From Nitrososphaerales archaeon TH5896 (GTDB lineage Archaea; Thermoproteota; Nitrososphaeria; Nitrososphaerales; Nitrososphaeraceae): a DNA stretch of 10,733 nt. The translations under genes and the position numbers were made by a program. Within the stretch, counting starts at the first letter, position 1. Each line of letters starts with the position of its first letter. The stretch covers positions 1 to 10,733 of the forward strand of contig JAATVP010000057.1 of NCBI GenBank assembly GCA_014523625.1, given 5' to 3'. Of this stretch, positions 5,685 to 10,733 are shown piece by piece. Below the pieces are notes generated by a model, which searched no databases, was not told the DNA's origin, and saw only the letters and a program-made list of their open reading frames with translations.

Positions 5685-6662
5685 CTAAGAGGGGGCAAAC
5701 ACTTGGATGCGGCTGTTCCCTGCATCGACCACATAAACGTTCCCTGATGTATCTAAAGCTATACCGAGAGGATCTATAAATTGCCCTTCACCGCTACCTT
5801 TAGTTCCCCACTTCGTTATAAAATTTCCTTCACTGTCAAACTTCTGTACTCGATTATTACCTTGATCAGTAACATAGGTATTACCTTCTGAATCGACTGC
5901 AATATCACCTGGTCGAGTAAACTGTCCATCCCCAGAACCAGGTGTTCCCCACTTCGTTATAAAATTTCCTTCACTGTCAAACTTCTGTACTCGATTATTA
6001 CCTGCATCAACTACATATATATTGTTTGAAGAATCAGCCGCTAAGCCAGCAGGATTGATAAACTGTCCATCCCCCGTGCCTGGCGTTCCCCACTTTATTA
6101 AGAGATTGCCCTCACTATCGAATTTTTGTATTCTGTTGTTCTCGCCAAAGTCCCCCACGTATACGGTGTCTGCGCTATCAACAGTCAGACCTCCTGGGTT
6201 AATAAATTGACCGTCGCCCAAACCAAATGAACCCCACATTCTTACAAAAGTGCCTTCGTTCGTGAACTCTTGTACTGCTGTATCTGGACTACCAAAGTCA
6301 GCAACATAGACATTTCCAGAAGAACTAACACCTATACCGCTAGGACTGGTGAAGAGCGCAGGACCGAATCCCAAGGTTCCCCAAGAAGTAAGAAAGGTGC
6401 CATTATTAGTAAACTTCTGTACTTTGTTTGACACACTAGTAAAGTCGGTAACATATACATTATCGTCCTGATCCACGGTGATCTCAAGGGGTTGTTTGAA
6501 AGTACCAAAGCCAGTACCAGTAGAACCCCATTGTATAACAAATGAATATTGTTCCTGCCCTAAAACTGTCATCGTGCTATACAAAGTGGTTCCTAATATC
6601 AGGGTCAATGTGATACCCATAAATGTCGCCAATGCCATTCTAATGGTGACCAAACTATTCAT
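5685..6662 (-). CDS. Exported six-bladed NHL-repeat beta-propeller
   Basis: The protein has 325 residues. Residues 1-36 form a signal peptide or anchor (hydrophobic MALATFMGITLTLILGTTLY). Six NHL repeats of about 47-48 residues follow, each with a pattern like GDGQF..P.G.AVDS.GN.YV.D.GNNR.QKFDSEGNF...WGT. The unit at the N-terminus (YSFVIQWGSTG) can complete the last blade, closing a six-bladed propeller. NHL propellers are protein- or sugar-binding platforms; no catalytic residues such as those of peptidylglycine lyases are evident. The first two repeats have diverged, while repeats 4 and 5 are nearly the same, including an identical 60-base DNA stretch. The start is fixed by a TATA box about 21-31 bases upstream. 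It lies next to another exported protein gene in the same direction, with its own promoter. Confidence 0.88.
   Translation of the reverse strand: MNSLVTIRMALATFMGITLTLILGTTLYSTMTVLGQEQYSFVIQWGSTGTGFGTFKQPLEITVDQDDNVYVTDFTSVSNKVQKFTNNGTFLTSWGTLGFGPALFTSPSGIGVSSSGNVYVADFGSPDTAVQEFTNEGTFVRMWGSFGLGDGQFINPGGLTVDSADTVYVGDFGENNRIQKFDSEGNLLIKWGTPGTGDGQFINPAGLAADSSNNIYVVDAGNNRVQKFDSEGNFITKWGTPGSGDGQFTRPGDIAVDSEGNTYVTDQGNNRVQKFDSEGNFITKWGTKGSGEGQFIDPLGIALDTSGNVYVVDAGNSRIQVFAPS
5803..5862. repeat. 60-base direct repeat inside the NHL gene, copy A
   Basis: This stretch is identical, base for base, to 5944-6003. The two are 141 bases (47 codons) apart, one blade of the propeller. Identity at synonymous positions points to recent duplication or gene conversion rather than only protein-level selection. 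Confidence 0.85.
5944..6003. repeat. 60-base direct repeat inside the NHL gene, copy B
   Basis: Partner of 5803-5862. It codes for the WGT...NNRVQKFDSEGNFITK part of the neighbouring blade. The repeat could allow gain or loss of one blade by recombination. Confidence 0.85.
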
Positions 6663-6682
6663 ACTAAATCAAGTCATGATTG

Positions 6683-6693
6683 TTTTATATAAA
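6683..6693 (-). promoter_or_regulatory. TATA box of the NHL-propeller gene
   Basis: The minus strand reads TTTATATAAAA, ending 20 bases upstream of the ATG at 6662. Strong TATA element with leaderless spacing. Confidence 0.65.
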
Positions 6694-6829
6694 TGAATAC
6701 TGTATAGCGAAGGAGGGCATGTAAATCTTTAGATTCGTTCTGCGATCCCCATTGAGAGAGGATAGAAAATGAAAATAAATGAGGGTTTTGAAATGTTTCG
6801 TTGCTGCCCTCTATTAGATAGATATTTTC

Positions 6830-7435
6830 CTATCTGCCCATTTGTGTATTATTCGATTTACCCATATGTTGCCTGTCTTCACTATCATCCATGACCAAGC
6901 CATAGATAGGAGTATTTCCATAATGATTGCTCACCCTCGAAGGGTCAAGCAAAATGCTTATCACTTTATCTCCAGTGATCGTAATGCTTGAAGGAATGTC
7001 TGTAACTGGTCCTTCTCTCATACTTGCAGTTGCCGTACCATTAAATGTCATCGTTGAATTGTTTACCTGGGAAGCATTTGAAGCGACAAAATTAGTTATG
7101 GTGTGTGTATGTCCCGCACTTCCGTTAAGCCTTACCATCTCAAATTGCGTATTAAAGGATTCTCCTCCTAAAGTTTCATTTCCTTGACCTTGAATCAATG
7201 ATTGGTTGCTCGCCAAATTGCCTTTCCAATGACCGAAAAGAACCCACGCCGGAATCCCATTTTCATCATTCTGAATGCTGGATATTGTTCCAAACTTATA
7301 CTCACCTGTATCATTACCATATGGATACGCTCTGGCCTGATTAATCGGGTAGGTAGCTATCAACACTGCTGATATAACGACAAAAGAAGCGAATATAGCA
7401 GAGCCTATCACTCGTTTTCCAATTCTTCTATCCAT
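6830..7435 (-). CDS. Exported, sequon-rich protein of unknown function
   Basis: The 201-residue protein starts with a basic patch (MDRRIGKRVIG) and a hydrophobic segment (about 11-30), then a likely cleavage site at ARA-YPYG (about 35/36). The mature part has many N-glycosylation sequons (about N41, N77, N86, N104, N120, N125/N126, N132, N195), which fits a heavily glycosylated surface protein. Its core reads YKFGTISSIQNDENGIPAWV, FGHWKGNL, FNTQFEMVRLNGSAGHTHTI and ITGDKVISILLD. The histidines at H69, H109 and H111 could bind a metal, but no known active site is recognised. Beta-rich proteins with this GTI.S....G.PAWVL.GHW pattern recur in ammonia-oxidising archaea; that is from memory, not searched. 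It shares orientation with the NHL gene but not a promoter. Confidence 0.72.
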   Translation of the reverse strand: MDRRIGKRVIGSAIFASFVVISAVLIATYPINQARAYPYGNDTGEYKFGTISSIQNDENGIPAWVLFGHWKGNLASNQSLIQGQGNETLGGESFNTQFEMVRLNGSAGHTHTITNFVASNASQVNNSTMTFNGTATASMREGPVTDIPSSITITGDKVISILLDPSRVSNHYGNTPIYGLVMDDSEDRQHMGKSNNTQMGR

Positions 7436-7477
7436 AAAATAATAATGGTTGACACCACTATTTGTACCTTCGTTCTA

Positions 7478-7487
7478 TTTTTAAAAA
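7478..7487 (-). promoter_or_regulatory. Possible TATA box of the sequon-rich exported protein
   Basis: The minus strand reads TTTTTAAAAA, 43-52 bases upstream of the ATG at 7435. This would give a leader of about 18 bases, longer than that of most neighbours. A purine-rich GGAGAAAG lies just further upstream (about 7494-7501). Confidence 0.35.
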
Positions 7488-7778
7488 TCGATCTTTCTCC
7501 TTTCTACTCTCGCGTAAATGTTATTTGGTTACAGACAAACAGTAAGTTCAGCTAAATTCCACATTTTGGACAAGAAAGAAAGAATTTAAGAAAATCCAGA
7601 AATGCACTTCAGATTCTTTAGATTAGATCGAATCTGTTCATCTGATAATGCAATTAATTTTTTGAATTATTCCTTACCGTAGGTATCTTGAAAAATGAAA
7701 AACATAATCGAAGTTCGGAGATTATTATATCATGGTTAGATCAAATTTTTCAAGCAAAAATCACATGGTAGCCTACCT

Positions 7779-7797
7779 GAATTAATAGAATTAATTC
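7779..7797. promoter_or_regulatory. 19-base palindrome upstream of the response regulator
   Basis: GAATTAAT-AGA-ATTAATTC has perfect 8-base arms around a three-base centre. It ends 26 bases upstream of the TATA box at 7824, where an activator or a factor touching the BRE region would bind. Its perfect symmetry and position suggest an operator, possibly for autoregulation; the binding protein is unknown. Confidence 0.42.
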
Positions 7798-7823
7798 GAT
7801 GCAAAACACAATTAGACCTCCAC

Positions 7824-7832
7824 TTAATATAT
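7824..7832 (+). promoter_or_regulatory. TATA box of the response-regulator gene
   Basis: TTAATATAT lies 30-39 bases upstream of ATG 7863 and abuts the GTG at 7833. Transcription would begin about 25 bases downstream of the box, after 7833, so this element decides for the ATG start. Confidence 0.58.
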
Positions 7833-7862
7833 GTGGCCATAGTTCATAGTGATCAGCACTCC

Positions 7863-8462
7863 ATGCAGGTACTGATAGCTGAGGACGACCTTGACATAGC
7901 TAATCTCTACAAACAGACTCTAGAGAGGAGAAACCATAATGTCACCATTACTTCAGATGGAGAGGACTGCCTTAAGAGATATCTGGACGCGTTGTATCAT
8001 CTGACATATGGATTCTCATTGCCAAGTTCATCCTTCCCTGAAATACCAGCAATAAAACTGGATCGTTTTTTAACGACCGGGCCTGGAGTATTCAGATCGG
8101 TCAACAAATCAGTACCCTATGACGTCGTAATTCTTGATTATAGCATGCCTAGCATCAATGGAATTGATGTAGCCAAAGAAATCTTGGCTATAAATTCCCA
8201 TCAGAGAGTTATTTTTGCATCTGCTTATGTGAAAGAGACCCTTGAACATTCGATTAAGGAACTCAAGCAAGTGGTAGAACTGATTCAGAAACCCTTTTCA
8301 TTGAACAAGTTAGTGGACATTATCGAGGACAAGGAAGCATATGAAGATTTGAGAACCCTTAACATTGACGTTGAGCTTGTGAAGGCTGCGAATCCGACCC
8401 ATGAGCAAATCCTCGATCTATTAGAAAGGTTGAAGAGAATCCAAAAGTATAGGACGTTTTGA
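7863..8462 (+). CDS. Receiver-domain response regulator with a large insertion
   Basis: From ATG 7863 the protein has 199 residues and starts directly in the receiver domain: MQVLIAEDDLDIANLYKQTL. E7, D8 and D9 form the acidic pocket. The phospho-acceptor is D92 in VVILDYSMPSINGIDVAKEI, the conserved Ser/Thr is S120 (IFASAY), and the lysine is K143 (IQKPFS). A typical receiver has about 8-10 residues between helix 2 and strand 3; here about 45 lie there (residues 41-85, with SLPSSSFPEIPAIKLDRFLT), an insertion of about 35-40. The C-terminus (about 155-199) is helical and acidic/basic, with no DNA-binding domain recognised. The longer frame from GTG 7833 adds 10 residues but begins right at the TATA box. 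No histidine kinase gene is adjacent. It probably acts by protein contact, like many archaeal stand-alone receivers. Confidence 0.85.
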   Translation: MQVLIAEDDLDIANLYKQTLERRNHNVTITSDGEDCLKRYLDALYHLTYGFSLPSSSFPEIPAIKLDRFLTTGPGVFRSVNKSVPYDVVILDYSMPSINGIDVAKEILAINSHQRVIFASAYVKETLEHSIKELKQVVELIQKPFSLNKLVDIIEDKEAYEDLRTLNIDVELVKAANPTHEQILDLLERLKRIQKYRTF

Positions 8463-8677
8463 TATTCTTGTCATGTCTCTCTGGTAAATTTTTCATCCTA
8501 ACCTGTTCGAATTCAAAGGATTTTCTATTTTGGGTATTCAAAAGGAAAGTCTAAATGGGTTTTAGCAGTGTGGAGTGTGGTGGAAAAACATTAGGAGCCT
8601 CATCATATCATCGTTTCTTGCGACCATGATATTTTTGAATAGAATTGAAATTGAAAAACGGGAGGCTAGATAAATAA

Positions 8678-8941
8678 ATGTCTTCTTATAAAAGCAAAAG
8701 GCTTCCTAGGTCAGCTAGAAGGTCGCGTAAGCCGTTGCAGGAAAATTGGATAAGAGGTCCGGGGAGAGGGTCTATGATCAAATGTACTTACATGAAGTGT
8801 TCTTATGAATGGGAATACTTTGGTCGCCGGAAATGGGCACAGTGTCCAGCATGTCACAGTGTAGTGAGAGTAGCATTGGCCAAGAAGAATCTAGTTTATC
8901 ATCAACGAGCTATGAATTCTAATGAATTCAAGAATGAATAA
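8678..8941 (+). CDS. 87-residue basic zinc-ribbon protein
   Basis: A strongly basic N-terminus (SKRLPRSARRSRK) is followed by a single zinc site made of C36, C41, C56 and C59 (IKCTYMKC ... AQCPACH). The pattern C-x4-C...W.Y.GRRKWA.CP.CH resembles small archaeal zinc ribbons, in which the aromatic positions pack around the metal. The basic tail suggests nucleic-acid binding, but the target is unknown. A GGGAGG at 8660-8665 lies 12 bases before ATG 8678 and may be a Shine-Dalgarno, while no strong TATA box is seen; candidates are AT-rich stretches near 8627-8655. No membrane segment or signal peptide. A good small-gene call because all four metal ligands are in place. Confidence 0.75.
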   Translation: MSSYKSKRLPRSARRSRKPLQENWIRGPGRGSMIKCTYMKCSYEWEYFGRRKWAQCPACHSVVRVALAKKNLVYHQRAMNSNEFKNE

Positions 8942-8994
8942 ATTGAAAATAATGTATAATCCAGGTAACCCCTCAAATCCTTCTGGTGAAGGCG

Positions 8995-9810
8995 TTATGG
9001 TCTCCAGGTAAACTTGCTCGACTGTTTAAAGAATTCGTAAGCATTGTAAAAAGTCACTTTTTCTATTTGCTCAGTGGTAAAGTCTCTCGATCTTCTCATT
9101 TCTCTTGCCAATAATGGAACACTCAGAGGGTCAGAAACTCCCCAATCAGCTGCACTATGTACCATAATTTTTTCAGTACCGTATTTCTTTATTATATTGA
9201 TTGCTCTGTCAGGAGAGAGCTTAGTATATGGATATACTGACAACCCTGCCCACAATCCAAGAGCTAAAGTTTTTTCAATAGTCTCTTCTACATTGTGGTC
9301 TACCAATATCATTTCTCTCTTATATTTATTGGAACTATTTAATATTTTCTCAATCCTATTCATTCCTTCCACTTTGTTATTGTGTGGTAGGTGTATTGTC
9401 ATTAGCAAATTTTTATCCGCCGCTATGTCCATTTGTTTGATGAATACCTCTTCCTCTAGTTCGTTTATGAGATTATAGCCAATCTCGCCGACTGCAACTA
9501 CTCGTTCCCTATCCAGATATCCATTTTTTGTCATTGCGTCAATTGCGTCGAGTCCCAGAGGTCTAGCATTTGCCTCCTTAGGATTTACAGAAATGCAAAC
9601 ATAATGTTCAATGGCGAATTCACTTGCTCGTTGTGTTTCAAAGGTGATCATATGTTCCCAGTAATCTTCAAAAGTGCCAACAAACCTTCTCGGTCCTCCA
9701 AGCCAAAATGATGGTTGAACTATGACCTCAATGCCGGCCTTTGACATCAGATCATAATCATCGGTCGTGCGAGAATACATGTGAATATGGGGATCAAATA
9801 ATCTTGTCAA
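8995..9810 (-). CDS. TatD/Ebo-type metal-dependent hydrolase
   Basis: The 271-residue protein has the metal-ligand pattern of the TatD branch of the amidohydrolase superfamily: H8 and H10 (FDPHIHM), E109 (VAVGEIGYN), H140 (MTIHLPH), H172 (LVDHN) and D222 (HSAADWG). These should hold two metal ions at the mouth of a TIM barrel. Other blocks (SRTTDDYDLMSKAGIEVIVQ, SFWLGGPR, VGTFEDYWEH, SVNPKEAN, WGVSDPLSVP) recall the hydrolase encoded in the Ebo gene clusters of bacteria and algae, which act in moving or modifying small precursors; that comparison is from memory. No other Ebo gene is visible here. TTG 9810 is the start: a stop lies 24 bases upstream in frame, the next ATG (residue 11) would remove both histidines, and a TATA box lies 24 bases upstream. 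Confidence 0.85.
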   Translation of the reverse strand: MTRLFDPHIHMYSRTTDDYDLMSKAGIEVIVQPSFWLGGPRRFVGTFEDYWEHMITFETQRASEFAIEHYVCISVNPKEANARPLGLDAIDAMTKNGYLDRERVVAVGEIGYNLINELEEEVFIKQMDIAADKNLLMTIHLPHNNKVEGMNRIEKILNSSNKYKREMILVDHNVEETIEKTLALGLWAGLSVYPYTKLSPDRAINIIKKYGTEKIMVHSAADWGVSDPLSVPLLAREMRRSRDFTTEQIEKVTFYNAYEFFKQSSKFTWRP

Positions 9811-9833
9811 TTCTGCTGCACTGTCTTTCTCTC

Positions 9834-9841
9834 ATATATAT
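9834..9841 (-). promoter_or_regulatory. TATA box of the TatD/Ebo-type hydrolase gene
   Basis: The sequence is ATATATAT, 24-31 bases upstream of the TTG at 9810. The spacing supports a leaderless transcript and so supports the unusual TTG start. Confidence 0.5.
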
Positions 9842-9966
9842 GGATGTAGTATATCAAATGTTGTGTTCAAGACTACAACAGAAGGATTTATGATGTAAGC
9901 GGAAATTCCAACGAAACCTAGTGGCGTAAAGATAACCATGTACAAATTTCAGATTTCGATAAATAA

Positions 9967-10140
9967 CCAAAAACAAAATCGTGGATTCTACAAGCTCAAC
10001 AGTGTGGCATCACGTCAGAGTCAGGATCTGTAGTAGTGATATTAGAATCGCGTAACCGCAGTTTCAAGAACCAAAGAAAGAAAGATATTGGAATAGAAGA
10101 TCTAGCATACAAAATATTCGAGAAGTTTCAGAACAATTAA
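9967..10140 (+). pseudogene. Possible small gene or remnant, helical C-terminus
   Basis: This frame is open for 57 codons and ends at TAA 10138-10140. It contains no ATG; the first usable start is GTG 10036. The end is coding-like: SGSVVVILESRN, then a basic run (SFKNQRKKD) and the amphipathic IGIEDLAYKIFEKFQNN. A different frame from GTG 9981 (VDSTSSTVWHHVRVRI) looks like a natural N-terminus and would join with one frameshift near 10010-10020. It could be a small broken gene or chance. Function unknown. Confidence 0.22.
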
Positions 10141-10164
10141 GAATTACTAAGTTAAACCTTACAC

Positions 10165-10332
10165 ATGATCATGGGGCAAGAAATAACTTGGAATGAGTCA
10201 GTATTTACTGCACCTCAAATTGTTGGAGTCCCAACTGCTATTCCCGCTCTTCTACATGATACAATACCTGTATTTTTCAAAAACATTTTCGCTAACTCTT
10301 CGATTGTTTTATTGGTGAAATTTCTAATCTAG
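10165..10332 (+). CDS. Possible 55-residue protein with hydrophobic C-terminus
   Basis: From ATG 10165 (or ATG 10171) to TAG 10330-10332 the frame encodes about 55 residues. The middle has several prolines (APQIVGVPTAIPALLHDTIP) and the end is hydrophobic (IFANSSIVLLVKFLI). No motif is recognised, no strong promoter lies just upstream, and it could be chance. It is listed because it is the longest ATG-started frame in this gap. Confidence 0.18.
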   Translation: MIMGQEITWNESVFTAPQIVGVPTAIPALLHDTIPVFFKNIFANSSIVLLVKFLI

Positions 10333-10465
10333 AGTAGTGGTACCCTAAAATCATTTCACTAGCTTTTTTATATATTTTATATTTACCAGGGAAATAGTAT
10401 AAATCTGAGATCATATATATTTAATAGTTAGAATTAATGCAATTACTATCGCGAAGGTGATTAAA

Positions 10466-10474
10466 TTTATATAT
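10466..10474 (+). promoter_or_regulatory. TATA box of the last gene
   Basis: TTTATATAT lies 30-38 bases upstream of the ATG at 10504, giving a leader of a few bases. It is a strong TATA element. Confidence 0.6.
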
Positions 10475-10503
10475 TTCAATTTCACAATACTATCAAATGC
10501 GCC

Positions 10504-10733
10504 ATGTCGGATGAGGATATAATGTTTGCAGATTGGGAGAAGATTATTCTCAAAAATGCACGGTCGAGGGATAGTAAAGAATTGGGGAATGTTATTGCTG
10601 TTGACGATGACAACATTATTTTGAATCAAGATAACATCGAATTTAAGATCCCAAAGTCATATGTGGAAGGATATAGAGGTAACGCTGTTTTTCTCGGACT
10701 AAATGGAAAAGATGTTCAGTACTATCAATTTTA
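10504..10733 (+). CDS. Small PRC-barrel-like protein, N-terminal part
   Basis: From ATG 10504 the frame is open to the window edge, giving 76 full codons, and it starts right behind a strong TATA box. The sequence reads DWEKIILKNARSRDSKELGN, VIAVDDDNIIL, EFKIPKSYVEGYRGNAVFLG and ends in VQYYQF. The pattern 'K..R..D..E.GNV.AV..D.I......E.KIPK..VEGY.G..VFL' is typical of small beta-barrel (PRC-barrel-like) proteins that occur in several copies in ammonia-oxidising archaea. They may bind RNA or proteins, but no function is proven. Only a few residues are probably missing, since relatives are about 80-90 residues. A minus-strand frame over the same stretch is its shadow. Confidence 0.72.
   Translation, partial: MSDEDIMFADWEKIILKNARSRDSKELGNVIAVDDDNIILNQDNIEFKIPKSYVEGYRGNAVFLGLNGKDVQYYQF

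Larger units (their letters stand above)
7436..7832. other. Intergenic region between sequon-rich protein and response regulator
   Basis: About 400 AT-rich bases between divergent genes. The left end holds the promoter of the exported protein. The right end holds a 19-base palindrome and the response-regulator TATA box. A 14-codon frame near 7694 is too short to call. No RNA gene is recognised. Confidence 0.5.
9811..10503. other. Long intergenic region with possible gene remnants
   Basis: Nearly 700 AT-rich bases without a full gene. Within it lie an open stretch at 9967-10140 and a 55-codon frame at 10165-10332 (listed separately). Several TATA-like stretches occur at 10369-10440 in addition to the promoter of the last gene. 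No tRNA, repeat array or mobile-element end is recognised. Confidence 0.45.

Noticed and set aside
6332..6541. Minus-strand 69-residue frame, and plus-strand frames at 6022-6210 and 6478-6696
   Set aside because: All are alternative-frame shadows of the repetitive NHL gene.
6927..7187. Plus-strand 86-residue frame
   Set aside because: Antisense shadow of the sequon-rich exported protein gene; its hydrophobic look is a by-product of the opposite strand.
8500..8522. TTCGAAT stretch resembling a tRNA T-loop
   Set aside because: The flanking bases do not form a T-stem and no acceptor or anticodon arm is found nearby.
8359..8541. Minus-strand 60-residue frame
   Set aside because: Overlaps the end of the response-regulator gene antisense, with no motif.
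9074..9478. Plus-strand 134-residue hydrophobic frame
   Set aside because: Antisense shadow of the TatD/Ebo-type hydrolase, whose metal ligands are all in place on the other strand.
10411..10629. Minus-strand 72-residue frame
   Set aside because: Overlaps the start of the PRC-barrel-like gene and its promoter; the plus strand has the recognisable protein.

Overview
The window looks like chromosome from an AT-rich ammonia-oxidising archaeon of the Nitrososphaeria (Thaumarchaeota, group I.1b), probably Nitrosocosmicus-like. The evidence is the start of a CDC48-type AAA ATPase, several short CxxC zinc-ribbon proteins, secreted sequon-rich and NHL-propeller proteins, an Ebo-type TatD hydrolase, and archaeal promoters. 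In most cases a TATA element lies about 25-35 bases upstream of the start codon with no Shine-Dalgarno, the layout expected of leaderless or short-leader transcripts. The genus is inference; the archaeal promoter layout is seen directly. No rRNA, tRNA, CRISPR array, insertion sequence or phage gene was found.

Layout. 1-165 (-): N-terminus of a CDC48/VAT ATPase. 232-532 (+): a small gene that appears split by a frameshift at an A7 run. 650-787 (+): a 45-residue zinc-knuckle protein. 830-1138 (-): a small secreted or anchored protein. 1268-1738 (+): unknown protein. 1790-2432 (-): a pyridoxamine-5'-phosphate-oxidase-like flavin-fold protein broken by one frameshift. 2906-3712 (+): MarC-family membrane protein. 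4046-4753 (+): DedA-family membrane protein. 5090-5374 (+): double zinc ribbon. 5685-6662 (-): exported six-bladed NHL propeller. 6830-7435 (-): exported sequon-rich protein. 7863-8462 (+): receiver-domain protein with a large insertion. 8678-8941 (+): zinc-ribbon protein. 8995-9810 (-): TatD/Ebo-type metal hydrolase. 10504-10733 (+): start of a small PRC-barrel-like protein that runs off the window.

The genes are widely spaced and mostly have their own promoters, so there is no clear operon and no single pathway. Two loose themes are envelope and export (MarC, DedA, NHL, the sequon-rich protein, the 102-residue protein) and small zinc-binding proteins that may act in nucleic-acid or protein binding.

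No obvious new multi-gene defence or mobile system is visible. The most interesting points are: two AT-rich palindromes placed identically between TATA box and start codon of the CDC48 and MarC genes, the CDC48 one close to a 7-1-7 Fur-type box; a receiver domain with about 35-40 extra residues; two or three frameshifted genes, at least one at a long homopolymer; and several genes under 60 codons that a length cut-off would miss.
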